Source: Actibacterium pelagium | GTDB taxonomy: Bacteria > Pseudomonadota > Alphaproteobacteria > Rhodobacterales > Rhodobacteraceae | Length of the DNA stretch: 64,000 bases | Assembly: GCF_002285415.1 (NCBI RefSeq) | Contig: NZ_NSBU01000007.1 | Span: 436,501-500,500, forward strand | Direction of reading: 5' to 3' | Shown: one piece after another, positions 18,020 through 26,651 of the stretch | Position numbering within the stretch: position 1 is the first letter of the stretch | Layout of the letters: every line of letters starts with the position of its first letter | Program-made: the position numbers and the translations under genes | Notes under the pieces: model-generated | Seen by the model: the letters and a program-made list of their open reading frames with translations, nothing else | Databases searched by the model: none | Told to the model about the DNA's origin: nothing

Positions 18020-18898
18020 TCAGTCGATGTCAGACAGTTTCCGCGCCTCGGATATCAGCGCCTCCAGCACAGGTGTGTGCGGTTCGCGCGGGGGCGCGAC
18101 AAGGCCCACCATATGTTCGGCCTCGGGTTCTGTGATCGGGCAGGCGGCCAGTTCGCCAGAGTTCAGGAACAGGCGCGCGGTTTTCAGCGGCAGGATGGTC
18201 GCCCAGTCGCCCGTCAGAACGTGGCTGATCAGGGTGATGACAGAGTTCGATTCCAGTCTTGGCGCGATCTCTGCCCCGGCGGCGGCCATATACTGGTTCA
18301 CGATCCGTCGGTTCTGCATTTCTGGTGTCAGCAGGCACAGTGGCAGTTGCGCGGCCTCTGCCCAGGTGATGGATGTGCGCGCCTGATTGGCAGGGGTCAC
18401 CAAATAGTAATGTTCGTAGAACAGCGGCACGGTTGTCAGCCGCCCAAGCGGTTCATTGTCGAGATAGGTAATACCTGCGTCGATCTCGAGGTTCTCAAGA
18501 AGCTGCAGAATCTCGACAGAACTTTGCGAGGTCACGGTGAATCGCAAGTTGGGGTGACGGGCCCGCAAACGGCTGGTCAGATCGCTGACCATCGCCAATG
18601 CGGTGGGAATGACCGCAATCCGAAGATCGCCAGACAGGCCTTGTTTCACCGCCCGCATCTCTTCGCGCATGGTCCGCGCGTCGCCGACAATCTGCCGCGC
18701 CCAGACCAGAACGCGCTGCCCCTCTGGCGTTAGCCCCTTAAACCGGGAGCCGCGCCAGACCAGCATCACGCCAAGCTGGTCTTCCAGCTGTTTGATCGCT
18801 GCCGACAGGGTGGGCTGGGTCACACCGCATTCCTCGGCCGCGCGGCCAAAGTGCTGCTGATTGGCCAGCGCAATGAACATCTCAAGCTTGTCGATCAT
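18020..18898 (-). CDS. LysR-family regulator of formate dehydrogenase
   Basis: The 292-residue protein has an N-terminal winged helix-turn-helix (about 4-62; HFGRAAEECGVTQPTLSAAI) and a LysR effector-binding domain (about 90-290). It lies directly upstream of fdsG on the same strand, with palindromes in the gap, as FdsR-type regulators do in other fds loci. Formate or a related signal as effector is inference. The ATG at 18898 matches the usual LysR start (MIDKLEMFIALA); a GTG at 18913 would add five residues. Confidence 0.9.
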   Translation of the reverse strand: MIDKLEMFIALANQQHFGRAAEECGVTQPTLSAAIKQLEDQLGVMLVWRGSRFKGLTPEGQRVLVWARQIVGDARTMREEMRAVKQGLSGDLRIAVIPTALAMVSDLTSRLRARHPNLRFTVTSQSSVEILQLLENLEIDAGITYLDNEPLGRLTTVPLFYEHYYLVTPANQARTSITWAEAAQLPLCLLTPEMQNRRIVNQYMAAAGAEIAPRLESNSVITLISHVLTGDWATILPLKTARLFLNSGELAACPITEPEAEHMVGLVAPPREPHTPVLEALISEARKLSDID

Positions 18899-18941
18899 GG
18901 CGACACTCTGCACCCGGTCAGGGCGGGGGGTAAAGAGGGGA

Positions 18942-19015
18942 TGGAGCGGGTGAAGGGAATCGAACCCTCGTCTTAAGCTTGGGAAGCTCCTGCTCTACCA
19001 TTGAGCTACACCCGC
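18942..19015 (-). tRNA. tRNA-Gly (anticodon CCC)
   Basis: The minus strand gives acceptor GCGGGTG/CACCCGC with encoded CCA, D-arm GCTC/GAGC, anticodon loop TTCCCAA (CCC) and T-arm GAGGG/CCCTT with loop TTCGATT. The length is 74 bases. Confidence 0.95.
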
Positions 19016-19151
19016 AACGTCTTCGATATAGCCACGCAGCCATAGCCGCTGCAATAGCGAAACTGGGCTTCATAGGTCTGAGGAAGGAAAATCACCAACA
19101 CCCGGAAATCCCGCTTGTCCTTCCCCTGCGATTAAGGCTACACCCGTCGGC

Positions 19152-19241
19152 GGAGACGTGGCCGAGTGGTCGAAGGCGCTCCCCTGCTAAGGGAGTATAC
19201 CGGAAACGGTATCGAGGGTTCGAATCCCTTCGTCTCCGCCA
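19152..19241 (+). tRNA. tRNA-Ser (anticodon GCT)
   Basis: This is a 90-base class II tRNA. The acceptor is GGAGACG/CGTCTCC with discriminator G and CCA. The anticodon stem CTCCC/GGGAG closes the loop CTGCTAA (GCT), and there is a long variable arm TACCGGAAACGGTA and a T-loop TTCGAAT. The accessory catabolic block begins right after it. Confidence 0.97.
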
Positions 19242-19244
19242 TTC

Positions 19245-19284
19245 ACCCCATAACTGTTTTTAAATAATAAACAGTTAGTGGGGT
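19245..19284 (+). repeat. Long stem-loop just downstream of tRNA-Ser
   Basis: ACCCCA-TAACTGTTT pairs with AAACAGTTA-(G)-TGGGGT, a 15-bp stem with one bulged G and a 9-base AT loop. There is no strong T-run after it. It may end tRNA transcription or mark an old insertion junction. The rest of 19285-19483 shows no gene. Confidence 0.7.
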
Positions 19285-19483
19285 ATTGGCCTTTCTTGTC
19301 CCCCTATAAGTCCCCTAATTGTAAATTGTAGGATTGTTGCAGTCGATCTCAGTTTGCTTCGGATCTTTTGTTGCAGAGTACCAAAGAAATTGAGCGGTTT
19401 CTTTGAAGTTGTGTGGTGCTTTCAGTGCGTTTGGGAGCGGCGCAGACGGCTTTGCTCGCCTGCGCCGTTCTAAATGATATTTC

Positions 19484-21007
19484 TCAGCTTGCTGCGGTTT
19501 GAAACGAATCCGCAAAGGTCTCTCGAAGTTGGTTCTTTTGAACTTTGCCCATCGTATTGCGCGGCAGCGCGTCCACGATTTCGATCCGTCTAGGCCGCTT
19601 GAACCCCGCGAGGTCACGTCGCACGAGTGCTTCGATTTCGGAAGTGTCGAGGGATGCGTCCGTTTCGGGGACCAGAACTGCCACCACGCTTTCGCCGAAA
19701 TCGGGGTGCGGCGCGCCGATCACCGCACTTTCCTTCACGCCTGGGATCGCGTCCAAGAAGAGTTCGATTTCCTTGGGGTAGATGTTGTAGCCGCCGGAAA
19801 TAATGAGATCCTTGCCGCGCCCGACGATATGGATGTAGCCCCGTTCGTCGATCAGCGCGAGATCGCCGGTGATGAACCAACCATCTTCCATGAGTTCTTC
19901 ACGGGTCTTTTCGGGCATTTGCCAATAGCCCTTGAAGACATGAGGCCCGCGGACCCAAAGCACCCCGATTTCGCCGGTCGGAATCTCATCGCAGGTCTCT
20001 GCGTCGCAGATCTTCGCCTCGACGCCGGGCAGAGGTAACCCCACGGTTCCGGCACGGCGTTCGCCGTCATAAGGGTTTGACGTGCTCATCGATGTCTCGG
20101 TCATGCCGTAGCGTTCCAGTATCTTGTGACCGGTCCGTTCTTCGAACTGCTTGTGTGTCTCGGCCAGAAGAGGCGCGGATCCTGAGATGAAAAGACGCAT
20201 ATGGCCCACGAGATCTTTCGTGAAGCGCGGATCGTCCAGCAGTCGGGTATAGAATGTTGGTACGCCCATCATGGTGGTCGCGTCTGGCAGGCGATCGAGC
20301 ACGATCTCGGCATCGAATTTCGGCAGGAAAATCATCGAGCCGCCAGCGAGCAGCATAATATTCGTCGCCACGAAAAGCCCGTGACTGTGAAAGATTGGCA
20401 GGGCGTGGAGCAATACATCATCCGACGTAAAGCGCCACGTTTCGACCAAGGCCTCCGCGTTCGAAAGCAGGTTTTTGTGGGTCAGCATAGCACCCTTCGA
20501 CCGGCCGGTGGTGCCCGAGGTATAAAGAAGAGCGGCAAGGTCATCTGCCCCACGTTCACAAGTCTCGAAATCGATGGGTTGGGTTGCGACCACATCGGTC
20601 AGAGAGCCTTTCCCGTCGCCACCGAGCGTCTTCAGGACACCCCCTGTTTCACCAGCGATAGCTTGCAGGTCGTCGGCTTCGCTTGGGTCGCACACGAAGA
20701 GCGCCGCGCCACTGTCGCCGACGAAATACTCGAGCTCACGCGGAGTATAGGCGGTGTTGAGCGGGAGAAAGACCGCGCCCGACTTGACGCAGGCCGCGTA
20801 AAGCGCCAGCGCTTGCGGCGATTTCGCGACATGGACTGCGACACGGTCTCCGGGCTTGACGCCGAGCGCCCGAAGCGCGTTTGCAGTTTGGCCCACCTCA
20901 TTTAGAAAAGCGCCATGCGTAATCGTCGAGCCGTCGGCCAGATGTAGAAACGGTGTTGACTTGTCTTCGTGCGGGGCAAAAAGGGCATCGTAGAGCGGGT
21001 TGCTCAT
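19484..21007 (-). CDS. matB: Malonyl-CoA synthetase (MatB-like acyl-CoA synthetase)
   Basis: This 507-residue adenylate-forming enzyme has motifs LLYTSGTTGRSKGAMLTH (P-loop), ERYGMTETSMSTSNP, GDLALIDERGYIHIVGRGKD and the C-terminal catalytic Lys in NTMGKVQKNQLRE. Long stretches (HALPIFHSHGLFVATN, MIFLPKFD, MGVPTFYTRLL, MRLFISGSAPLL) match the malonyl/methylmalonyl-CoA synthetases of the MatB type. It would make malonyl- or methylmalonyl-CoA from the free acid, ATP and CoA. A GntR gene follows directly upstream on the same strand, as matR does near matB in rhizobia. Other short diacids are possible substrates. Confidence 0.85.
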   Translation of the reverse strand: MSNPLYDALFAPHEDKSTPFLHLADGSTITHGAFLNEVGQTANALRALGVKPGDRVAVHVAKSPQALALYAACVKSGAVFLPLNTAYTPRELEYFVGDSGAALFVCDPSEADDLQAIAGETGGVLKTLGGDGKGSLTDVVATQPIDFETCERGADDLAALLYTSGTTGRSKGAMLTHKNLLSNAEALVETWRFTSDDVLLHALPIFHSHGLFVATNIMLLAGGSMIFLPKFDAEIVLDRLPDATTMMGVPTFYTRLLDDPRFTKDLVGHMRLFISGSAPLLAETHKQFEERTGHKILERYGMTETSMSTSNPYDGERRAGTVGLPLPGVEAKICDAETCDEIPTGEIGVLWVRGPHVFKGYWQMPEKTREELMEDGWFITGDLALIDERGYIHIVGRGKDLIISGGYNIYPKEIELFLDAIPGVKESAVIGAPHPDFGESVVAVLVPETDASLDTSEIEALVRRDLAGFKRPRRIEIVDALPRNTMGKVQKNQLRETFADSFQTAAS

Positions 21008-21041
21008 GTTGAGGTGTTCCTTGCTGTCGGTCGGGCGGGCG

Positions 21042-21740
21042 TCAGGTGGAGCCGACGTCTTCTTTTTCGACCATTTTCATATAACGTGTGAGGCTTGCTG
21101 CGATGTGGTGTTCGGCCGCCTTTCTTGCCGCTTCCGCATCGCCAGAAATGACGGCATCGCTGATGGCGCTGTGCTCTTCGAGCGACCGCGCGATATTGTG
21201 CGGAACAGAAAGACCGCGGCGCCTGAACAGATGCATCTCTTTGACCAGATTGTCATACATGGCCTTGGCGCGCGGGTTCCCCGCGCCGTGGAGAAGCAGA
21301 TCGTGAAATTCGATGTTGAGTTTGTAGTAGGCCGCCGTTTCTCCGCTCTTATGCGCCTTTTCCATCTTCGCGATGTTCTTGGTTAGAGCATTGGGAAGGT
21401 TGGGTTCGGTGCTTTCCCTAACCCTGCGAGCGGATGATGCGCAGGCAAGCCCGAAAATCGCGGCCCTCAGTTCATATAGGTTCCGTACCTCGCCGAGGGT
21501 GGTTTCATGAACAAAGGCGCCCCGGTTCGCGATTAGGTCGATCAATCCGGAATCGGCCAGTGATCGGATGGCTTCTCGCACAGTGCCGCGGCTCACGCCC
21601 ATGACATTCGACAACGCCAGTTCGTTCAGCTTCTCTCCGGCGGCGAGATCTCCCTCGACTATCATACGCTCAATCTCGCCGCGTACTTCGCCGGCGAGTG
21701 TGGCGCGTCCCTGTCCAATTGTTCTGGCCGAAATCGTCAT
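21042..21740 (-). CDS. GntR-family (FCD/FadR-type) regulator
   Basis: 232 residues: an N-terminal winged helix (about 15-80; GEKLNELALSNVMGVSRGTVREAIRSL) and a C-terminal all-helical FCD domain (about 85-215) with metal-binding residues of the D..H..H type (NIEFHDLLLH, EHSAISDAV, AEHH). It is transcribed ahead of matB and divergent from the CoA-transferase operon, so it probably controls both through the TGTCAACAA site at 21768. Effector unknown; an organic acid is usual for FCD domains. Confidence 0.87.
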   Translation of the reverse strand: MTISARTIGQGRATLAGEVRGEIERMIVEGDLAAGEKLNELALSNVMGVSRGTVREAIRSLADSGLIDLIANRGAFVHETTLGEVRNLYELRAAIFGLACASSARRVRESTEPNLPNALTKNIAKMEKAHKSGETAAYYKLNIEFHDLLLHGAGNPRAKAMYDNLVKEMHLFRRRGLSVPHNIARSLEEHSAISDAVISGDAEAARKAAEHHIAASLTRYMKMVEKEDVGST

Positions 21741-21767
21741 ACGTCTTCTTCTCCCAACGCCGTATTT

Positions 21768-21785
21768 TTGTCAACAATCAACATT
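21768..21785. promoter_or_regulatory. TGTCAAC-type operator candidate, site 1
   Basis: TTGTCAACAATCAACATT lies between the divergent GntR/matB and CaiB genes. The TGTCAA half-site is shared with three other promoter regions in this block (30533, 40079, 41120), though the second half here is imperfect. Confidence 0.5.
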
Positions 21786-21851
21786 TATATTGCTAAGCAC
21801 TGATCTTTGGCATAGTAATGCCAACGACACAATTTCCAAGGGGGGAGCATA

Positions 21852-23090
21852 ATGGCGCAGTCCCAAAAGGAGGCCGTTGGCGAAATGCAGGATACGGAAA
21901 CCAATATGTCGCTTCCTCTCCCGAGTACGGCCCTGAAGGGCATTCGCGTTCTGGACCTGACGCGGGTCCGCTCTGGTCCCACATGTGTACGCCAGTTCGC
22001 TGATTGGGGCGCCGATGTCATAAAGATCGAGACGCCCGTAGATAGCGCGCAGCTTGGCGGTCCGCGCTCCGGACCCGATTTCCAGAACCTGCATCGGAAC
22101 AAGCGGTCGCTGACGCTTAACTTGAAAACCGAGGAAGGGATCGCGGCTTTCAAGAGACTCGCCAAGACGGCCGACGTCATCGTCGAGAATTTCCGTCCCG
22201 GCGTAAAAAAGCGCCTCGGCATCGACTATGAGACGCTTTCTGTGGACAACCCGGGTTTGGTCTATGCCTCCATATCCGGTTTTGGACAGGACGGTCCGCT
22301 TGCCGCGCGGCCAGGCTTTGACCAGATCGCGCAGGGCATGGGCGGTCTGATGTCGATAACCGGCAAACCCGGTGAGGGCCCGATGCGCGTCGGCATTCCG
22401 ATCGCCGATCTTTGCGCAGGGCTTTTCGCCGCACAGGGCATCCTGATCGCACTTCTCGAACGCGAAAAATCGGGCAAGGGGCAGTGGATTCAAACCTCGC
22501 TCCTTCAGGCGCAGGTCTTCATGCTGGACTTTCAGGCGGCGCGTTTCCTCATGGATGGAGACGTGCCAAAGCAGGCGGGCAACAATCACCCGACGTCGAT
22601 TCCGACCGGTGTCTTCAAGACTAAGGATGGGCACATGAACCTTGCCGTCGCGGGACAGGAGATATGGAAGCGGTTTGCGACCGCGCTGGATCGCAAGGAT
22701 TGGATCGAGGACGACCGATTTGCGACGCCGCCAGCACGATCCGAGAACCGGGATGTTCTTGGGGAAGAGATCGAGGAGATAACCCTCACCCGGACGACGG
22801 CGGAGTGGATCGATATCATGAATGAGGCGGGCGTTCCCGCCGGTGAAATCAACGACATCGGACAGGTCTTTGACAATCCGCAGGTGCACCATCTTGGCCT
22901 TGCCCAGCCTGTCCATAGCCACGAACGTGGTGAAACTCGGCTTGTGGGCCAGCCAATCACCATGAGCCGGACGCCCAGCAGAATCGCGGCGCCGCCGCCG
23001 CTGGCGGGTCAGCATTCCGAAGCCATCCTCAAAGAGATAGGCTATTCGGAAACCGAAATCGCTGCCATGAAAGAAAATGGCGCAATCTAA
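21852..23090 (+). CDS. Family III CoA-transferase (CaiB/BaiF)
   Basis: The ATG at 21852, with GGGGGAG just upstream, gives 412 residues. Family III motifs are IRVLDLTRV.SGPTCVRQFADWGADVIKIE at the start, NKRSLTLNLK, ENFRPGVKKRLGIDYE and ARPGFDQIAQGMGG. The Asp of GFDQ (about residue 157) is the catalytic carboxylate that carries CoA. It moves CoA between organic acids such as succinyl-CoA and a dicarboxylate; the acceptor cannot be read from sequence. It is the first gene of a four-gene operon with the crotonase, thioesterase and aminotransferase-fold genes. Confidence 0.9.
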   Translation: MAQSQKEAVGEMQDTETNMSLPLPSTALKGIRVLDLTRVRSGPTCVRQFADWGADVIKIETPVDSAQLGGPRSGPDFQNLHRNKRSLTLNLKTEEGIAAFKRLAKTADVIVENFRPGVKKRLGIDYETLSVDNPGLVYASISGFGQDGPLAARPGFDQIAQGMGGLMSITGKPGEGPMRVGIPIADLCAGLFAAQGILIALLEREKSGKGQWIQTSLLQAQVFMLDFQAARFLMDGDVPKQAGNNHPTSIPTGVFKTKDGHMNLAVAGQEIWKRFATALDRKDWIEDDRFATPPARSENRDVLGEEIEEITLTRTTAEWIDIMNEAGVPAGEINDIGQVFDNPQVHHLGLAQPVHSHERGETRLVGQPITMSRTPSRIAAPPPLAGQHSEAILKEIGYSETEIAAMKENGAI

Positions 23091-23107
23091 TCTAACGGAC
23101 GTAATAA

Positions 23108-23893
23108 ATGACTGAAAAAATTATCACCGAGCAGAATGGCGAGATCGCGCGGATCATCTTCAACCAGCCGGAAAAGAGAAACGCCGTCTCGCTGGAGATG
23201 TGGGAGGCTGTCGAAGAAGCTCTGGCTCGTTTCGCCGCAGACCCAGAGGTGCGGATCCTGATCCTGTCAGGTGCCGGTGGAAAAGCTTTCGTCTCGGGGG
23301 CCGATGTATCGAAGTTTGAGAGCGAGCGCGCCAGCGCAGAGGCCGTCGCGCATTACAATGCCACCACAAAACGCGTCTACGACAGCCTCGAAGCGTTTCC
23401 CAAACCCACGATCGCGCAGATCGACGGTTTTTGCATTGGGGGCGGCGTCGCCCTGTCGCTCAGCTGCGATCTTCGGATCTGCGGAGAAGGGTCGCAGTTC
23501 GCGGTGCCAGCGGCCAAACTTGGCCTTGGATACGGCTATCCCGGCATCAAGCGACTTGTCGACGTTGTCGGACCGTCCTTTGCCAAGGAAATCTTTTTCA
23601 CCGCTCGGCGCTTCAACGCTGAAGAGGCAAGAACCATGGGTCTTGTAAATCGTGTGGTCGAAGACGGAAAAGTGGCCGAGGCCGCCGAAGAGACCGCGAA
23701 GATGATTGCGGCAAACGCGCCGATGACCGTCACTTCGGTCAAGTACATCGTGAGTCAGGTGGTTCTGCCAGAAAGTGAGCGAGACCTTGAAGAATGCGAG
23801 CGCCGCGTGCAGGCCTGCTTCAATAGTCAGGACTATATCGAAGGCCGCCGTGCCTTTCTTGAAAAGCGCAAACCTCAGTTCGTTGGGTCCTGA
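23108..23893 (+). CDS. Crotonase-family enzyme, possibly a decarboxylase rather than hydratase
   Basis: 261 residues with the crotonase oxyanion-hole motifs SGADVSKF and FCIGGGVALSLSCDLRI. The first catalytic Glu of enoyl-CoA hydratases (in PEILLG) is Ala here (VPAAKLGLGYGYPG, residue 135), while Glu161 (AKEIFFTA) is kept. The spacing LG..Y.(x)2GI, with Tyr142, resembles the methylmalonyl-CoA decarboxylase YgfG, whose catalytic Tyr is at that place; the YgfG active-site His (GHD) is Ala here. With matB nearby, decarboxylation of a malonyl-type thioester is an attractive guess. An ordinary hydratase or isomerase role is not excluded. Confidence 0.85.
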   Translation: MTEKIITEQNGEIARIIFNQPEKRNAVSLEMWEAVEEALARFAADPEVRILILSGAGGKAFVSGADVSKFESERASAEAVAHYNATTKRVYDSLEAFPKPTIAQIDGFCIGGGVALSLSCDLRICGEGSQFAVPAAKLGLGYGYPGIKRLVDVVGPSFAKEIFFTARRFNAEEARTMGLVNRVVEDGKVAEAAEETAKMIAANAPMTVTSVKYIVSQVVLPESERDLEECERRVQACFNSQDYIEGRRAFLEKRKPQFVGS

Positions 23894-24360
23894 TGGAGGA
23901 TGCCGCACCAAAGCGCATAGACGAGGCGAAAGCCCGGGCGCATTTTAATGAAGCGATCGAAGGTCACGAGCAGGCCTTCGAAACCTTCTTCTTTTCGCGG
24001 TTTCTGGGGCTCAGCTTCGAGTATCTTCCTGAAGGCGTTCCGGACTCTGAGAAAGAGGTATGCAGGCTGACGTTTCCGGTCACCGACATGCTTCGAAATC
24101 CGCAGGGGTCGCTTCATGGGGGCGCAATGGCCTCTGCTATGGACATTTCCATGGGGCATCTGGTTAAAAAGATCGCAGGGCCTGGCGCGACCATAGAACT
24201 GAAGGTGCAGTTCATGCGCCCGGTTATGGAGGGAACTGTGACCTGTGAGGGCCGATTCACCAAGAAGGGGCGGACGCTGTCTTTCATGGAAAGTCGGCTC
24301 AAGGGGCCGGATGGCAAACTCGCAGCTCTCGCAACCGCCACGTGGAAGATGCCAGGCTGA
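23893..24360 (+). CDS. PaaI-type hotdog thioesterase
   Basis: 155 residues; starts in the TGATG overlap with the crotonase stop, so translation is coupled. The hotdog core NPQGSLHGGAMASAMDISMG has the HGG motif and the Asp used by PaaI-family thioesterases; IELKVQFMRPVMEGTVTCEGRFTKKGRTLSFMESRL is the usual second half. The N-terminal 50 residues are longer than the minimal family. It would release a CoA ester made by the neighbouring genes, or act as a salvage hydrolase. Confidence 0.85.
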   Translation: MEDAAPKRIDEAKARAHFNEAIEGHEQAFETFFFSRFLGLSFEYLPEGVPDSEKEVCRLTFPVTDMLRNPQGSLHGGAMASAMDISMGHLVKKIAGPGATIELKVQFMRPVMEGTVTCEGRFTKKGRTLSFMESRLKGPDGKLAALATATWKMPG

Positions 24361-25628
24361 TGACGATGCTAATACGACCTATTGACGCCGAACTTCTCTC
24401 GGAAGTTCGTAGCCGTTTCGCTCATGTCGATACCTGCCCGTTCGAAGGCGAGCGGATATTCTTCGAGAATGCGGGCGGCGCGCTGACCCTGAAATCTGTT
24501 GTTGAGACCTCTGCGAAATTTGCAGCCATTCCCGACAACCAGGGCCGAGACAACCCTGCCGCTCATGCACTGATGGCCCTGATCGACAAGGCCAAGGCCG
24601 ATATGGCGGTCTTCTTCAATACTTCCGGTGGTCAATTCTTTGTCGGCGAAAGCGGCACCGAGCTTCTTTTCCGGCTGATCCGTACCGCCTGCTTGGCGAC
24701 GGAGGAGGGCCGCGTTCTTGGCAGTACGCTCGAGCATCCCGCGACCCGCAGCGCCGCGCGGCACTGGTCTGAAGTTGCGGGCAAGGCACATGTCCTTGTG
24801 TCTCATGACAACGCGACGGGAACAGTTGACCCGGATGGATATCGGCCCGAGATCACTCCCGATACCCGCGTGGCCACAATCCTGCACACATCGCCCGTGA
24901 CCGGCATGGGTGTTGACGTGGGCGCAGTTGCAGCCGAAATACGCCGCGTCGCCCCAGACTGCATCATCATTGTGGACGGGATTCAGCACGCCGCGCATGG
25001 CCGGTTAGACATCGAGAGCTATGACATCGACGGCTATGTCGTGTCGCCTTACAAGGTCTTCTCGCGCCATGGCTATGGTGTGGCTTGGGTTTCGGACCGC
25101 CTAAACGGGCTTAAGCACGAGCATCTTATCGACGCGCCCGGCGAGCCTTGGGAGTTCGGAACTCGGGATACCGGTGCCTATGCCACCTTTTCCGACGTGG
25201 TAGATTATTTCGACTGGCTAGGGGGCGAAGTCTCGTCTGCCGAGGACCGGCGCGAAAGGATCGTTGCCGCGGGCGAGGCGATCCATGCCCATGAGATGGC
25301 GCTGACCGACGCCATGATCAAAGGCACAGGCAATCAGAAGGGTCTGGCAGAAATACCCGGGATAACGATCATTGGCGGGGCCGAAAACCCGAAACGCGAG
25401 GGTCTTGTGTCCTTGGTGGTCGAGGGAATGGACGCTCCCGACGTCGTAACAGCGCTGCGGAAGCGGGGCATCCGAACCCACACGCGCAAGGCCGATCACT
25501 ACTCTGGCAACATCCTTGATCCGCTTGGCATTACTTCTGCCGTTCGCGTTTCCTTGTGTCACTACAACAGCCAAGCCGAGGTCGCGCAGTTCCTTCAGGC
25601 GATCCGCGAGATTGCTGAAGCCAACTAG
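24360..25628 (+). CDS. Class V aminotransferase-fold PLP enzyme (cysteine desulfurase-like)
   Basis: The ATG at 24360 overlaps the previous stop (ATGA); 422 residues. Fold type I PLP enzyme: IFFENAGGALTL, SGTELLFRLI, LEHPATRSAARHW, VDGIQHAAHGRLDIESYDIDGYVVSPYKVFSRHGYG. The PLP Lys is Lys232 in SPYKVFSRHG, with Asp206 and His210 in the DGIQH motif. The family includes cysteine desulfurases, isopenicillin-N epimerase-like enzymes and C-N or C-S lyases. The operon context suggests an amino-acid or amine substrate entering the pathway; the reaction is not known. Its stop overlaps that of the convergent gene. Confidence 0.85.
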   Translation: MTMLIRPIDAELLSEVRSRFAHVDTCPFEGERIFFENAGGALTLKSVVETSAKFAAIPDNQGRDNPAAHALMALIDKAKADMAVFFNTSGGQFFVGESGTELLFRLIRTACLATEEGRVLGSTLEHPATRSAARHWSEVAGKAHVLVSHDNATGTVDPDGYRPEITPDTRVATILHTSPVTGMGVDVGAVAAEIRRVAPDCIIIVDGIQHAAHGRLDIESYDIDGYVVSPYKVFSRHGYGVAWVSDRLNGLKHEHLIDAPGEPWEFGTRDTGAYATFSDVVDYFDWLGGEVSSAEDRRERIVAAGEAIHAHEMALTDAMIKGTGNQKGLAEIPGITIIGGAENPKREGLVSLVVEGMDAPDVVTALRKRGIRTHTRKADHYSGNILDPLGITSAVRVSLCHYNSQAEVAQFLQAIREIAEAN

Positions 25629-26647
25629 ACCCGCGCGAGCGCCTTGAGTCTTCCCAGCAGGTCAGGCGCGATCGGTACGCCTTTGGCACGTGCCTCGGCG
25701 AGCGACGCCAGCGCGCGATCGCCAGGAAGGCGCGGCCCATGCGCAGCATCTGGTGCGGCGCTCTCTTTCAGAAGTGAGCGTGCCACGCCAAGACGATCCG
25801 AGGCGGATTGGGGCGATAAGAGGCGCCCGGCGTCGATCACCAGGAACAGGTGCCCGGTATTGCTTACGGCTTCGGGGTTTTGATTGGCGTTCGGGATCTC
25901 CGATAGAAACGACGACCCCGAAAGGACGGCTGTAAAGAGGTCGAGCGCTAGAGAGAGGTTCGCGCCCTTGCTACCACCGATGGCCTGCATGAACCCCTTC
26001 ATCGCCTCGGCCGCATCGGTCGTTGGCTGGCCCTGCGCATCCGTCGCCCAACTGTCCGGGATCGGGATGCCTGCAGCCGCTGCCTGTCGCACCTTCGATC
26101 GGGCGGCGACTGACAAAGCTACATCGAAGATGAGATGCCGACCGCCGGTATCGGGGATCGTGATCCCGAGCGGCTGATTGCCAAGTATCGGAGAGCGTCC
26201 TCCGGGGGCAGCGATCATGGGTGCGGTGTTGGTGGTGCAGATCGCGGCGAAGCCAGCCTCGGCCGCTTGGAGCAGCAGCGGCGCCAACGCGCCGAGATGT
26301 GATGAGGCACGGCAAAAGGCCGCGCCTATGCCGACCTCCCGCGCCGCCTCCATCGCAGAGGTCATGGCGCGAAATGCGACGGCCGCACCAAGGCCGTTCT
26401 GACCGTCCACCTGCCTTAGGGCCGCTGCAGGGGCGGTGATTATGGGCGTTGCATCGGGATTGACGCCGCCTTTTTCCATTCGGTCGACATAGTACCCGGT
26501 CCGTGACACGCCGTGGGTGCTGATCCCCATCATCTCGGCGGTAACGAGCATCCGCGCGGCGTCATCGGCCATATCGGCGCGCATCGCCGCCGCGCGGAAA
26601 GCCGACCCAACGAGCCCGACCAGCTCGCATTCAGCGATCCTCTCCAC
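25625..26647 (-). CDS. Ldh2-family malate/L-lactate/ureidoglycolate dehydrogenase-like oxidoreductase
   Basis: 340 residues from a GTG at 26647; a longer frame would run into the end of tctA, and the conserved part starts at ERIAECELVGLV. Family features are MGISTHGVSRTGYYVDRM (catalytic His), GAAFCRASSHLGALAP, TNTAPMIAAPGGRSPILGNQPLGI and GSKGANLSLALDLFTAVLSG. Members reduce 2-oxo acids or imines with NAD(P)H. The ribosome site is weak and the start uncertain. It is the last gene of the minus-strand tctCBA operon, implying that the imported acid or its product is its substrate. Confidence 0.85.
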   Translation of the reverse strand: MERIAECELVGLVGSAFRAAAMRADMADDAARMLVTAEMMGISTHGVSRTGYYVDRMEKGGVNPDATPIITAPAAALRQVDGQNGLGAAVAFRAMTSAMEAAREVGIGAAFCRASSHLGALAPLLLQAAEAGFAAICTTNTAPMIAAPGGRSPILGNQPLGITIPDTGGRHLIFDVALSVAARSKVRQAAAAGIPIPDSWATDAQGQPTTDAAEAMKGFMQAIGGSKGANLSLALDLFTAVLSGSSFLSEIPNANQNPEAVSNTGHLFLVIDAGRLLSPQSASDRLGVARSLLKESAAPDAAHGPRLPGDRALASLAEARAKGVPIAPDLLGRLKALARV

Positions 26648-26651
26648 TACC

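Noticed and set aside
21771-23015. A 414-codon minus-strand frame over the CoA-transferase
   Set aside because: Antisense shadow of a well-supported family III CoA-transferase.
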